Assembly: GCF_036850765.1 (NCBI RefSeq)
Contig: NC_089493.1
Coordinates: forward strand, 11,223,632 to 11,287,631
Reading direction: 5' to 3'
Length of the DNA stretch: 64,000 nucleotides
Origin: Saccopteryx bilineata
Lineage: Eukaryota > Chordata > Mammalia > Chiroptera > Emballonuridae
In this document: positions 31,328 through 41,464 of the stretch, one piece after another
Numbering within the stretch: the stretch's first letter is position 1
How the letters are laid out: each line of letters starts with the position of its first letter
Made by a program: the position numbers and the translations under genes
Notes under the pieces: generated by a model
Seen by the model: only the letters and a program-made list of their open reading frames with translations
Databases searched by the model: none
Told to the model about the DNA's origin: nothing

Positions 31328-31779
31328 CCCTTTTCTGCATGTCAATGGGACTGAGGCATTTTTTATTTACTGTACATGTTTCCTGATTCACTTAGTAGCT
31401 AAAATGCAGAGAAATCCAAGTGGCATGTACTTAATGAAATACAAATAGTCATAGATTTTTAGATTTGGAAGTAACCTTATGTTAGTATTATATCGTTTAT
31501 TTCAGAGATCAGTTGAATCTTAGAATATGTGTTTGCCCTAAGTTATAGAACTAGGTTAAAAACATAGCCTGAAAAAGATTACTGTAGTACTACTATCCCA
31601 GGTACACATTCTGAAATCTATAGCTTACTATTATACTTAATAGCTTAACAGCATGCTATTAAGGAAACCGGCTTTACATAGCTTTTCTTATTTTTAAGGT
31701 ATTGTTTTATTTGGAACATCAGCCTTCCACTAAGTACTCTTATGTAATCAAAATATTACCAACTAGAAAAGGTTTTATA

Positions 31780-32108
31780 CAGATATTCCTTGACTTACAA
31801 AGGGGCTTACACCCCAACAAACCCATTATAAGTTGAAAATGTATTTAATACACCTAATTTACCAAACATCATATCAGCTTAGCCTACCTTAAACTTGCTC
31901 AGCACACTTACATCAGCCTATAGCTGGGCAAAAGCATCTTGCTGCCACGGGCCAGCAGCACGGAAGAATGACGTTCACATATTGCTAGCCCGGGAAAACA
32001 TCAAAATTCAAATTTTGAAGTGGAGTTTCTACTAAAAGCATATTTCTTTCTCACGATTATAAAGTAAAAAAAAATCATGTTGGACCATTGTAAGTCAGGG
32101 ACTATTTG
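31780..32108. mobile_element. Tc1/mariner (pogo/Tigger-like) MITE
   Basis: Inverted ends TATTCCTTGACTTACAA and TTGTAAGTCAGGGACTA, with TA on each side (31778-31779, 32109-32110). Internal GCTTAGCCTACCTTAAAC is shared with the copy at 47350. Confidence 0.75.
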
Positions 32109-32110
32109 TA

Positions 32111-32827
32111 AGTGGTCAGAAATTATCTTGTTTAGTTTGTGAGGTCTCTAATATTGGGACTTCATCTCATTGACATATGAAGATGAAAGATCACCTTTTA
32201 TCTTTATACAATTTGTAAAAGCAACTTGCCTGTATAGTTAAAATGGTTCATACTTTTAAATTAACAGCTGAACTTTGCTTCTGAACATTTTGCCTTCTTT
32301 GTTTAGTAAATATGTGTTCATATAAAGAAATTTCAAGATACTTTTGCTTGTAATTCAGTATTTTATGATCTGGGTTATAGATTTGATTGGTCTTTTCCTT
32401 AACTTTAATACTGATTTTAATTCTAATACTGTCTTCTTTATAAGTGAGCCATGTATATGACAAAAATCAACTTGGAGGACCACTATAGAAGAAATGCCTT
32501 GCCTGGTTTTCAAGTCTGCTGCCTTGTAAAGGTAGAAACATTAGTCACAGACAAGCAGAACACAATCTACTCGCCTTTCAAATCCTGGGGCCAGTGACCT
32601 CCTTTGCTTGTCTAGCCTTCTCATTCTTTAGATTCAATATAAGAACTTCCTCCAGTAGACCTGTCCTGGCTTCTTAGATAGGATTAGTTAGGTCCTTGTG
32701 CTGTGTGGTTCTGTGACAACTAGTGCTCTGTACTCCCCCCGCCCCATATGAAATGTACTATATCTTCAACATTATTTCTTCAACTACTCAGAATTTTTTT
32801 TTTTAACTTTTATTAAGAACGCCTAGA
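32111..32827. other. Intergenic, nothing recognised
   Basis: AT-rich unique sequence between a pogo-like MITE and the nested SINE block. Confidence 0.5.
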
Positions 32828-32850
32828 GCCTGACCAGGCAGGCTCTAGAG

Positions 32851-33225
32851 CAGGGGTCCCCAAACTTTTTACACAGGGGGCAGTTCACTGTCCCTCAGAC
32901 CGTTGGAGGGCCAGACTATAAAAAAAAACTATGAACAAATCCCTATGCATACTGCACATATCTTATTTTAAAGTTAAAAAAACACAACAAAAAACCAGGA
33001 ACAAATACAATATTTAAAATAAAGAACAAGTAAATTTAAATCAACAAACTGATCAGTATTTCAGTGGGAACTATGGACCTGCTTTTGGCTAATGAAATGG
33101 TCAATATGCTCCTCTCACTGACCACCAATGGAAGAGGTGCCCCTTCCGGAAGTGCGGGGGGGGGGCCGGATAAATGGCCTCAGGGGGCCGCATGTGGCCC
33201 GCGGGCCGTAGTTTGGGGACCCCTG
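32851..33225. mobile_element. hAT-type MITE, 375 bp, nested in SINE
   Basis: CAGGGGTCCCCAAACT at one end and AGTTTGGGGACCCCTG at the other, with 8-bp duplication CTCTAGAG at 32843-32850 and 33226-33233. Confidence 0.93.
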
Positions 33226-33279
33226 CTCTAGAGTGTTGATCTGGGACACTGAGGACCCAGGTTTGAAACTCTGAGGTCG

Positions 33280-33893
33280 TGTTGTAAAGTACCCAATTCA
33301 CAATTCCGCGGGTTTTTGTAGAGGCACGTAGTCCAAATAAGTTTTGAAAAGTTTTATTAGAGGAGGAGATTTATTAAATATGCCAACCACATATGGCTGA
33401 TGCATGGCAACAGACCCAAATTGTGTGCGAGCCCCAAAAATAGTTCAGGGGCTGCTTATATACCCTTGATTACACACGGGCAGGGAAGAGCATGACGTCA
33501 TGGCATGAGCTGACAACATTTGTTTAGGGGATACACAGAAACATTAAGGCTCTCAAGGTAACACAACTAAAGATGTTTACAGATCTTTTAGGGTTCATTT
33601 TCCCTCACTAACCTAGAGGTATTTTACCCTCAAGATTCCAGGGAGGGTGAGGAACTACAGTCAACTGCAAGGTGGTATGTAAATTCTGCCTCCTATTGAA
33701 AGAGAAGTTTCTAGGTTAACCTTTATTTTAGATTTAAAACTGAATGACCCATTGTTCTTGCAAGCCAGAAACTTCTACATTCTTCTCTCTCCCCTCCCTA
33801 AAGGAGAGATGGGACGGGAAGCCTGATAGGAAAGCCTGACCTTTCCTCCCAGGATATCACTATCAATCTTCAGCTTTTTGGTACCTTACAACA
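33280..33893 (-). mobile_element. Solo LTR (614 bp), antisense, nested in SINE
   Basis: Ends TGTTGTAAAGTACC and GGTACCTTACAACA are inverted. On the minus strand a TATATAAG box (near 33458) precedes AATAAA-type signals near 33345-33375. Four-base flanks GTCG/GTCC suggest a 4-bp duplication, as in gamma/ERV1-type elements. No retroviral genes remain. Confidence 0.78.
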
Positions 33894-34230
33894 GTCCCCG
33901 GCTTGAGTGCAGGCTCGTCCAGCTTGAGCGTGGGCTCCCCAGTTTGAGCGCGGGGTCGCTGGCTTGAGTGTAGGATAACAGACATGACTCCATGGTCACT
34001 GCCTTGAGCAAGAGATCACTAGCTCAGCTGGAGTCAACCCCCCACCCCACCCCCAGTGAAGGCACATATGAGAAAGCAATCAATGAACAACTAAAGTGCT
34101 GTAACTACCAGTGATGCTTCTCATCTCTTTCCCTTCCTGTCTCCCTGTGTCTCCCTCTCTCTTTCTCCCCTTTGCTTAAAAAAATAATAATAATAAAAAT
34201 GAGAACACTTAGATCTTTCTTTTCTGACTT

Positions 34231-34603
34231 TTTTCTTTTTCTTTTTTCGAATGAGAGGAGGGGAGATAGACTCCCACATGGGCCTTGACCAGGATCCACC
34301 TGGCAACCCCCCCCAGCCCATCTGGGACGGATGCTCTGTCCATCTGGGGTCATGCTCGCCACCAAGCTATCTTCAGCGACTGAGGTGTAGAGGCTCCATG
34401 GAACCATCCTCAGTGCCCACGCTATCTATGCACTCGAACCAATTCAGCCATGACTGCAGGAAGGGAGAAGAGAGAGAGAGAAGAGGGAGGAGGAGGGATA
34501 GAGAAGCAGATGATCACTTCTCCTATGTGCCCTGACTAGGAATTGAACCTGGGACATTCACACATCAGCGGACACTCTATCACTGAGCCAAACAGCCAGG
34601 ACC
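34231..34603 (-). mobile_element. SINE type A, diverged
   Basis: Minus strand, GTCCTGGCTGTTTGGCTCAG head at right. Older than average. Confidence 0.85.
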
Positions 34604-34614
34604 TTTAAAAAAAA

Positions 34615-34947
34615 TTTTTTTTTACAGAGACAGAGAGTGAGTCAGAAAGAGGGATAGACGGGGACAGACAGGAACGGAGAGAGATGAAAAGCATCAATCA
34701 TTAGTTTTTCACTGCGCATTGCAACACCTTAGTTGTTCATTGATTGCTTTCTCATGTGCCTTGACCGTGGGCCTTCAGCAGACCGAGTAACCCCTTGCTC
34801 GAGCCAGTGACCTTGGGTTCAAGCTGGTGAGCTTTTTGCTCAAACCAGATGAGCCCGCGCTCAAGCTGGTGACCTTGGGGTCTCAAACCTGGGTCCTCTG
34901 CATCCCAGTCCAATGCTCTATCCACTGTGCCACCGCCTGGTCAGGCT
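34615..34947 (-). mobile_element. SINE type B
   Basis: Minus strand, AGCCTGACCAGGCGGTGGCA head at right, poly-A tail as T-run at left. Confidence 0.9.
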
Positions 34948-34974
34948 AAAATAATTTTATTTAGAAAATTAAAT

Positions 34975-35245
34975 TTAATGGAGTGATATTACGTACAGGT
35001 AAAAATTCAGGTAAAAATTTCTGTAGCATTTGCACTGTTGGTTATGATGTGTGCCCATCACCCAAAGTCAAATCATTTTTCGTCCCCGTGTATTTGTCCC
35101 TCCTTACTCCCCTCCCCCTCGCCCTGGTAACTGCTTCACTTTTATCTGTGTCCATGAGTCTCATTATTAATCCCACATATGTAACAAATGATGTAGTTCT
35201 TAGCTTTATCTGACTTATTTCACTTAGTATAATGCTTTCCTAGAC
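34975..35245 (-). mobile_element. Reversed L1 3'UTR fragment
   Basis: GTCAAATCATTTTTCGTCCC and AGTCTCATTATTAATCCCAC are, in reverse, common L1 3'UTR motifs. Confidence 0.6.
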
Positions 35246-35795
35246 TTTTTAGAGGAAATAAAGTTTATGTTTTCTTCCAAATGAGAAAATTAGTTGGAGA
35301 CATCTGTGGCCCTCGGTTTATTATGTAGTACTTTTATCTAGCTCCTGTTTGGCCTATTAAAGATAGACCTATTTCTTAGTGGAATTGTTCAGTCTGTACA
35401 AGAATATCATTTCTCATATGGCAGTAAGAGTCTTACCTTAGACATCCTGGAAATCTAGGCTTTTTAACTCAATTGTGAGCCATCATGTAGTGGTACAGTG
35501 TTTACAGGAAATGCCTTTAGAACTGCTTGTGGTTGAGCACTGCTAAGTTCAAAACTACATTACCATAAAGGCAGCTAATGATAGTTTTAAGTAAAATGAA
35601 CATGTTAATTAAATTATACTACAGTCATTTTGTGATAATTATTTCTTGGATATCTAAGTTTAGGGCAAGCTGATTGTAAACTTCTTATCGAAATTAAAGA
35701 GTATGTATTTGTAAAATAACACTCAGTTTTATTTAAACAAATGAGAAATTGTTTAGTTCTTATGATGAAGGTGGATTGTTTTCTCACTACTTAGA
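35246..35795. other. Intergenic, nothing recognised
   Basis: AT-rich unique DNA without a clear element. Confidence 0.5.
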
Positions 35796-35835
35796 ACATA
35801 ATAAATTTCAGGTAGATTCAAGAATTTTAGTGTAG

Positions 35836-36212
35836 GCCCTGGTTGGTTGGCTCAGTGGTAGAGCGTCGGTCTGGTGTGCAGGAGTCCTGGGTTCGATTCC
35901 CCGCCAGGGCACACAGGAGAAGCGCCCATCTGCTTCTCCACCCCTCCCCCTCTCCTCTCTGTCTCTCTCTTCTCCTCCCGCAGCCAAGCCTCCATGGGAG
36001 CAAAGTTGGCCCGGGCGCTGAGGATGGCTCCATGGCCTCTGCCTCAGGCGCTAGAATGGCTCTGGTTGCAACAGAGCCACGCCCCAGATGGGCAGAGCAT
36101 CGCCCCCTGGTGGGTGTGCCGGGTGGATCCTGGTCGGGCACATGCGGGAGTCTGTCTGACTGCATCCCCGTTTCCAGCTTCAGAAAAATACAAAAAAAAA
36201 AAGAAAAAAAAA
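35836..36212 (+). mobile_element. SINE type A, nested in L1
   Basis: Full length with AGAATTTTAGTGTA duplicated on both sides. Confidence 0.94.
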
Positions 36213-36307
36213 AGAATTTTAGTGTAAAGAACAAAACCATAAAAGTACTAAAAGGAAATGGGATAATAGTTTTTATAATTTCAGAGTGATGGTTTCCTAA
36301 GCAAGGG

Positions 36308-36482
36308 TTTTTTTTTATTTATTTTAGAGAGGTGGGGGTGGGGGAGAAGGGCAGGGGAGGAGCAGGAAGCATCAACTCCCATATGTGCCTTGACCAACCA
36401 GGCAAGCCCAGGGCTTCGAACAACCAGCAACCTCAGTGTCCCAGGTCAACACTTTATCCACTGTGCCACCACAGGTCAGGCC
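36308..36482 (-). mobile_element. SINE type C, nested in L1
   Basis: Minus strand, GGCCTGACCTGTGGTGGCAC head. AAGCAAGG/GAGCAAGA flanks. Confidence 0.85.
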
Positions 36483-36816
36483 CTGAGCAAGATTTTTAAA
36501 AATCCAGGAGCTATAATAGAAAAGATTAGTAAATATGATTACATAATAAAGTTACTAAACATACTGTGAAAGGTAAAAAGACAAAGAGGGAAAAGTATTT
36601 TCTATTTTCAGCACAAATGACTATAAAGAATTCCTTTTATGGATCTCATGTGTATCAGTCAGAAAGACAATAGAAATGATCAAAGGGAAGGAACAGCAAG
36701 ATCACAAGAAATACACATGGCTTTTAATTTTAAAATGTGCCACTTCCAAGAAATGAAAAGTAAAATCACAATGCAAATAACCATTTTTTACCTTTCAGGC
36801 TGTAAGATCAAAAGGG

Positions 36817-37154
36817 TTTTTTTGTTTTGTTTCTTTCTTTGTTTTAGTGCAGGGGGAGGGAAAAGTCAGACGGGAAAGGAAAGAGATTAGAAGCATCAAC
36901 TCAGAGTTGCAGTACCTTAGTTTATTGATTGCTTTCTTATATGTGCCTTGACAGGGGGGGGGGGGGGGGCTCCAGCCACTTTGGGGCTCAAGCTAGCGAC
37001 CATGGGGTCATGTCTATGATTCCATGCTCAAGCCAGAGACCCTGCACTCAAGCAGTTGAGCCTGTGTTCAAGTCACCGACCTTGGGGTTGCGAACCTGGG
37101 ACCTCAGTGTCCCTTGTCGATGCTCTATCCACTGCACCACTGCCTGATCAGGCT
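36817..37154 (-). mobile_element. SINE type B, nested in L1
   Basis: Minus strand, AGCCTGATCAGGCAGTGGTG head, ATCAAAAG flanks. Contains a run of 14 G at 36956-36969. Confidence 0.88.
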
Positions 37155-37247
37155 GAAAAATCAAAAGTTTTACTGCATTAAAGGATGTGAAGTCTATAAT
37201 ACAGTGGTTCTCAAACTTTTTTAAGTTGGGGTGCATTTAAAATCCTA

Positions 37248-37431
37248 CAGCCCTGGCCAGTTGGTTGGAACATCGTCCCAAAGCACAAAGGTTGCCGGTT
37301 CGATCCCTGGTCCGGGCACATACAGGAACAGATTGATGTTCCTGTGTGTGTGTGTGTGTCTCTCTCTCTCTCTCCCCCTCTCCCTTCCTTTCTCTCTCAA
37401 ATCAATAAATAAACATTTAAAAAAATAAAAT
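37248..37431 (+). mobile_element. SINE type D, nested in hAT
   Basis: CAGCCCTGGCCAGTTGGTTG head, GTTCGATCCCTGG motif, (GT)n(CT)n tail. Flanked by AAATCCTA on both sides. Confidence 0.93.
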
Positions 37432-37699
37432 AAAATCCTAAAGTAATTGTAGGCATGCTATATACAAATTTCTGAGAAATATGTTATAGTAATTAAGTCA
37501 AATATTAAAGAAAAAAATATAAAGTCCAAGTGTGCTTTTATGGTAAATGAAATAAATACGACAAAATTAAATTTATTCTGACATTAAAAAATTTTTGTTA
37601 CATTTTTTGAGTTATGCTTTTTAGAATTCATAAAAAAGAGGGGTTAAAATTTTAAAATGACAAAAAAGTTATCTTTTTATATATATAGATACATTCTTA

Positions 37700-38000
37700 G
37701 TAAGATTTATAAATTCGGCAGGTCCCAGCGCAAATGTGTTAAGTTTTTTCATTCTTGTGTTTATGAGAAACATGAGCCTGATGTGTCCTAGCGATTTCTT
37801 CAGTTTGGGCATATATTTGAAAGGCAAACTCTCATTTCCTCATCAGTACATTGAAGAATTCCTCTCTTTTTACTCTTAATTGTGTTGAGGGTAGAAAATC
37901 CTAATTCACATAAATAGGATGTTGGAAATTGTAGTAAAATGTTCTAAGCTTTTTTAGATACTGCCACATATTCTTCTTTTATAGAAACCCAAAAGGCTTC
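37700..38000 (-). pseudogene. Fossil hAT transposase C-terminal fragment
   Basis: Reverse-strand translation gives FTTISNILFM-stop-IRIFYP and ESLPFKYMPKLKKSLGHIR, which align by eye with the FPTSYLCE...L...R..LS...P dimerisation motif of Charlie-like hATs. Multiple stops; not functional. Confidence 0.6.
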
Positions 38001-38405
38001 AAGAGAAAATTTCTTATGTTTAATCATCAATCCACGATCAGTGGATATAGCTGCCAGTTCTTCTGTTAATGTTAAACCAAAATCACTTGAAGCTTCCAGG
38101 AATGGGTTTATAATCTAATCAAATTGTTCAGTGTTAAGTGATGGTAAATGCTATAAATTAAATTCTGCCCATCAGCCTTCAAGTCCTATTTTATTTACAC
38201 TTAACTTTTGCTCACTTCCAGAATCGGATTCTTCAGATACTTCTTTTTGAGAAATCTATCCATTTTATTTGAGTGTGTTTATCTAAACATAATATAATGA
38301 TGTGTTAATAATAAATATAATAATGATGTATTAACAAAAAGAGCGGTATTTCCATAATGAAATGGTATAATAGAGTAACTATATTTATTTTTATATCTGG
38401 GCACA

Positions 38406-38878
38406 TGCTGCGAACCAGCACAGCTAGTAATTTCAGGTCCCGAGTGGGAACGGTGTGAAATTAAGAAAATACGGGGTCAGAAGGGTCCTGTAATTGCTGC
38501 TGGCCAGAACAAAGCATGCCCCAGAAGCTCATCTTGCTTTAGTTATAGGGCAAAGTGGGCCATTAGCAAATCAGTGAGATCTTTGATCATGTTTCCAAGG
38601 CAACCCAAGAATTTTACCAAGTGCAGAAAACTCCCACCGTACATATCTTCTTAACTTTACACCAAACAAAAGATAGAAGTAACTTGCCTCCAGTCTTTCC
38701 CAGGAACATGGGGGGTAGTGTAAACAATCCAGCACCACAGTTCAACAGCCTTTTGTAACCTAATCAGGCAAGTGAGGTGGGGGCTTGGGCAGACTGTCAG
38801 CTTACAGGCAATTCCCCACACCTCTGCCCCCCAAAAATCTAAGCTCCAAAAACCCTGTTGGCTTTTTGGTCCCCAACA
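38406..38878 (-). mobile_element. Solo LTR (ERV2-like), nested in hAT
   Basis: 473 bp. Its minus strand begins TGTTGGGGACC and ends GGTTCGCAGCA, matching both ends of the LTR in MOAP1. Six-base flanks GGCACA/GGCACG (38400-38405, 38879-38884). No internal genes. Confidence 0.85.
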
Positions 38879-39035
38879 GGCACGTATTTCTCTGGAATAC
38901 CATAGGGCGCACCTGGAAATCTAGGGCGCACACTTTGAGAACCACTGCTATAATATATTGATGGCTAGTATAAATTGGTATAAGCTCTTTGAAAGTCCAG
39001 TTTATGATTTTGTTAAAATGTTAAATGTACATGTT

Positions 39036-39291
39036 CTTTGTGAGAGAAACAGGGAGGAAGAGAGATGAGAAACATCAACCTGTAGTTGTGTCACTTTAGT
39101 TGTTCCTTGATTACTTCTCAGACATGCTTTGACCCAGCGACTCCAGCTCAGCCAGTGACTCCTTGCTCAAGCCAACAACCCTGCACTCAAGGTGGGGGGC
39201 CTGGCTCACGCCAGTGACCTCAGGGTTTCGAACCTGGGCCCACACTGTCCCAGGGCGACACTCTATCCACTGCGCTACCGCCTGGTCAGGC
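39036..39291 (-). mobile_element. SINE type B, nested in L1
   Basis: Minus strand, GCCTGACCAGGCGGTAGCGC head; TGTACATG/TGTACGTG flanks. Confidence 0.88.
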
Positions 39292-39764
39292 TGTACGTGC
39301 TTTCTGATTCAGTAACTTCACTTAGAGAAATTAATCCTACAGATAAGAGCAACATGTGCATGGACCTGTTTACAGAAGTTCACTGCAGCACTATGGTTAC
39401 TAACAAGATAGTGCATGACCTAAATGTTCATCAGAAGAGCCTAGTTAAATAAAAACAGAACTTTAGTATATTAGAGCATTGTTAAAATGACCAAGGGGTA
39501 GCTTTGTATGTTGTTAAGGATCAGTTTCTAGGATATGATGTTAAATGAAAACTAGCAAAATACAGAACAGTATGTAGAATGCTGCTGTTGGAGACTGTTG
39601 GCTGATATGCCTAATATCTCTGAAAGAGTAGTCAAACTGTTTCTAGAGAGTAAGGGCTGGGAGGGAGAGGGAGATTTTTTTATCATACACTCTTTTCATT
39701 CTCTTTGCATTTAAAAAAATCATGTTACATATTTTTATACACAAATACAGAGAAAGTTATTGTG

Positions 39765-39922
39765 GAGTCTACTGCCGCCGCGGCTGCCGCTGGGGGAGCT
39801 GCACTGCTGAGCATCCCCAGGCCACACTCGGAGAGTTATCCACAGCTCTACCCAGGCTTGCCGCACACATCTCACTCTCCACACGTCCAGTGCGAGGCCC
39901 TTCCAGGTACAAGGTGGGCACC
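39765..39922 (+). other. Probable 5'UTR-derived leader of the FHL1-like retrogene
   Basis: GC-rich stretch with a GCC-repeat-like start (39773-39790) directly ahead of the LIM frame and unlike the AT-rich L1 before it. The LIM frame stays open upstream to about 39722 without a stop, but the extra residues are not recognisable LIM protein. Confidence 0.5.
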
Positions 39923-40765
39923 ATGGCTGAGAAGTCGAGCTGCCACTGCTGCAAGGACGCCCTGCCGGGGAAGAAGTTTGTGGAGAAGGACGGCCACCAA
40001 TACTGCCTGAGCTGCTTTGACAAGTTCTGTGCCAACACCTGTGCGAACTGCCACAAGGCCATCGGCGCAGACTCCAAGGAGGTGCAGTTTAAGCAACGCT
40101 ACTGGCATGAATCCTGCTTCCACTGTGCCAAGTGCCAGCACCCCTTGGCCAATGAGCCCTTTGTGGCCAAAGACACCAGGATCCTGTGCAACAACTGCAT
40201 CACGCAGGAGGACGTGGCCAAGTGCCACGGCTGCCTCCAGCCGATTGTGGCAGGGGAGCAGAACGTGGAGTACAAGGGCACAGTCTGGCACAACAACTGC
40301 TTCACCTGCACCAACTGCAAACAGGTCATTGGGACTGCAAGCTTCTTCCCTAAAGGGGAGGACTTCTACTGCGTGACCTGCCATGAAGCCAAGTTCACCA
40401 AGTATTGCGTGAAGTGCAACAAGGCCATCACGTCTGGAGGAATCACTTACCAGGATCAGCCCTGGCATTCTGAGTGCTTTGTGTGTGCGCTGTGCTCCAA
40501 GAAGCTGGCGGGGCAGCGGTTCACCACTCTGGAGGACCAGCATTACTGTGTGGATTGCTACAAGGACCATGTGGCCAAGAAGTGTGCCGGATGCAAGAGC
40601 CCCATCACTGGGTTTGGGAAAGGCTCCAGTGTGGTGACCTTTGAAGGACAAACCTGGCACGACTACTGCTTCCACTGCAAAAGCTGCTCCGTGAATCTGG
40701 CCAACAAGCGCTTTGTTGTCCATCAGGATGAAGTGTATTGCACTGACTGTGTCAAAAACCTGTAA
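39923..40765 (+). CDS. FHL1-like four-and-a-half LIM protein, intronless retrogene candidate
   Basis: A single uninterrupted 281-codon frame (280 residues, the same length as the main FHL1 isoform) starts [18 protein letters not shown] and ends CTDCVKNL. A half LIM domain (about residues 7-31) is followed by four LIM domains near 40-92, 101-153, 162-212 and 221-276, each with the CxxC, WHxxCFxC and CxxC spacing. Every zinc-ligand position I can check is kept. The start lies in GGGCACCATGG context. Human FHL1 is a multi-exon X-linked gene, so this copy is retro-derived. Compared with my memory of FHL1 many non-ligand residues differ, mostly conservatively, with no stop or indel, which hints at selection. 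Upstream, 39765-39920 looks like transcript-derived 5'UTR. No poly(A) tail survives; a SINE sits in the 3' flank. A young decayed copy is the alternative. Confidence 0.88.
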   Translation: MAEKSSCHCCKDALPGKKFVEKDGHQYCLSCFDKFCANTCANCHKAIGADSKEVQFKQRYWHESCFHCAKCQHPLANEPFVAKDTRILCNNCITQEDVAKCHGCLQPIVAGEQNVEYKGTVWHNNCFTCTNCKQVIGTASFFPKGEDFYCVTCHEAKFTKYCVKCNKAITSGGITYQDQPWHSECFVCALCSKKLAGQRFTTLEDQHYCVDCYKDHVAKKCAGCKSPITGFGKGSSVVTFEGQTWHDYCFHCKSCSVNLANKRFVVHQDEVYCTDCVKNL

Positions 40766-40860
40766 AGTTACAGGGGCTCCTGTCTTGTCAAATGGAAGTG
40801 GGTCTTGTTCTTTATGTCCTCGCCCTCTGCCCTGCACCATCCATAGAAAACATAAGGCAT

Positions 40861-41250
40861 TTATTTATTTATTTTATTTTATTTTATTTTTTTTGTATTT
40901 TTCTGAAGCTGGAAACGGGGAAAGACAGACAGACTCCCGCATGCGCCCGACCAGGATCCACCCGGCACGCCCACCAGGGGGCGATGCTCTGCCCCTCTGG
41001 GGCGTCGCTCTGTCGCGACCAGAGCCACTCTAGCGCCTGGGGCAGAGGCCAAGGAGCCATCCCCAGCGCCCGGGCCATCTTTGCTCCAATGGAGCCTCAC
41101 TGTGGGAGGGGAAGAGAGAGACAGAGAGGAAGGAGGGGGGAGGGGTGGAGAAGCAGATGGGCGCCTCTCCTGTGTGCCCTGGCTGGGAATCGAACCCAGG
41201 ACTTCTGCACGCCAGGCCGACACTCTACCACTGAGCCAACAGGCCAGGGC
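40861..41250 (-). mobile_element. SINE type A in 3' flank of the LIM retrogene
   Basis: Minus strand, inserted about 95 bp after the retrogene stop, with CATAAGGC(A/T)TTTATTT on both sides. It entered after the retrocopy. Confidence 0.93.
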
Positions 41251-41260
41251 CCATAAGGCT

Positions 41261-41464
41261 TTTATTTTTAAGAGTTTACTTATTGGCTTTAGAGGAGGGA
41301 GAGAGAAAGAGGAGGAGGATCAGGAAGCATCAACTCAGTGGGAGGAATAGTAGTTGCCTCTCATATGTGCCCTAACCAGGCAAGCCCCGGGTTTCGGGTT
41401 TCGAAGCAGTGACCTCAGCCCTCCAGGTTGAAAGCTTTATCCACTACACCACCTGAGGCCAGGC
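41261..41464 (-). mobile_element. SINE type C, diverged
   Basis: Minus strand, GCCTGGCCTCAGGTGGTG head with a duplicated CGGGTTT near 41390-41402. Confidence 0.8.

Larger units (their letters stand above)
32828..34200 (+). mobile_element. SINE type B broken by a hAT MITE and a solo LTR
   Basis: Three SINE pieces (32828-32850, 33234-33279, 33894-34200) make one type B element once the insertions at 32851-33225 and 33280-33893 are removed. Outer flanks AGAACGCCTAGA/AGAACACTTAGA are the SINE's own target duplication. Confidence 0.85.
37202..38947. mobile_element. hAT transposon, 1746 bp, with fossil transposase
   Basis: Ends CAGTGGTTCTCAAACTTT and AAGTGTGCGCCC...CTTTGAGAACCACTG; perfect 8-bp duplication CTATAATA (37194-37201, 38948-38955). 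On the minus strand about 38000-37700 the decayed frame keeps the pattern F-T-T/S-x-x-L-F...IR...S-M...PK-L-K of the hAT C-terminal dimerisation domain, with several stops. It carries a later SINE and a solo LTR. Confidence 0.85.
35796..39720 (+). mobile_element. Ancient L1 ORF2/3' region carrying five later insertions
   Basis: Fragments 35796-35835, 36213-36307, 36483-36816, 37155-37201, 38948-39035 and 39292-39720 read in order as the 3' part of one old L1 (for example TCCTACAGATAAGAGCAACA near the end). The insertions between them are listed separately. Confidence 0.75.

Noticed and set aside
39872..40840. Long 322-residue minus-strand frame
   Set aside because: Mirror of the FHL1-like gene on the plus strand, no recognisable domain.
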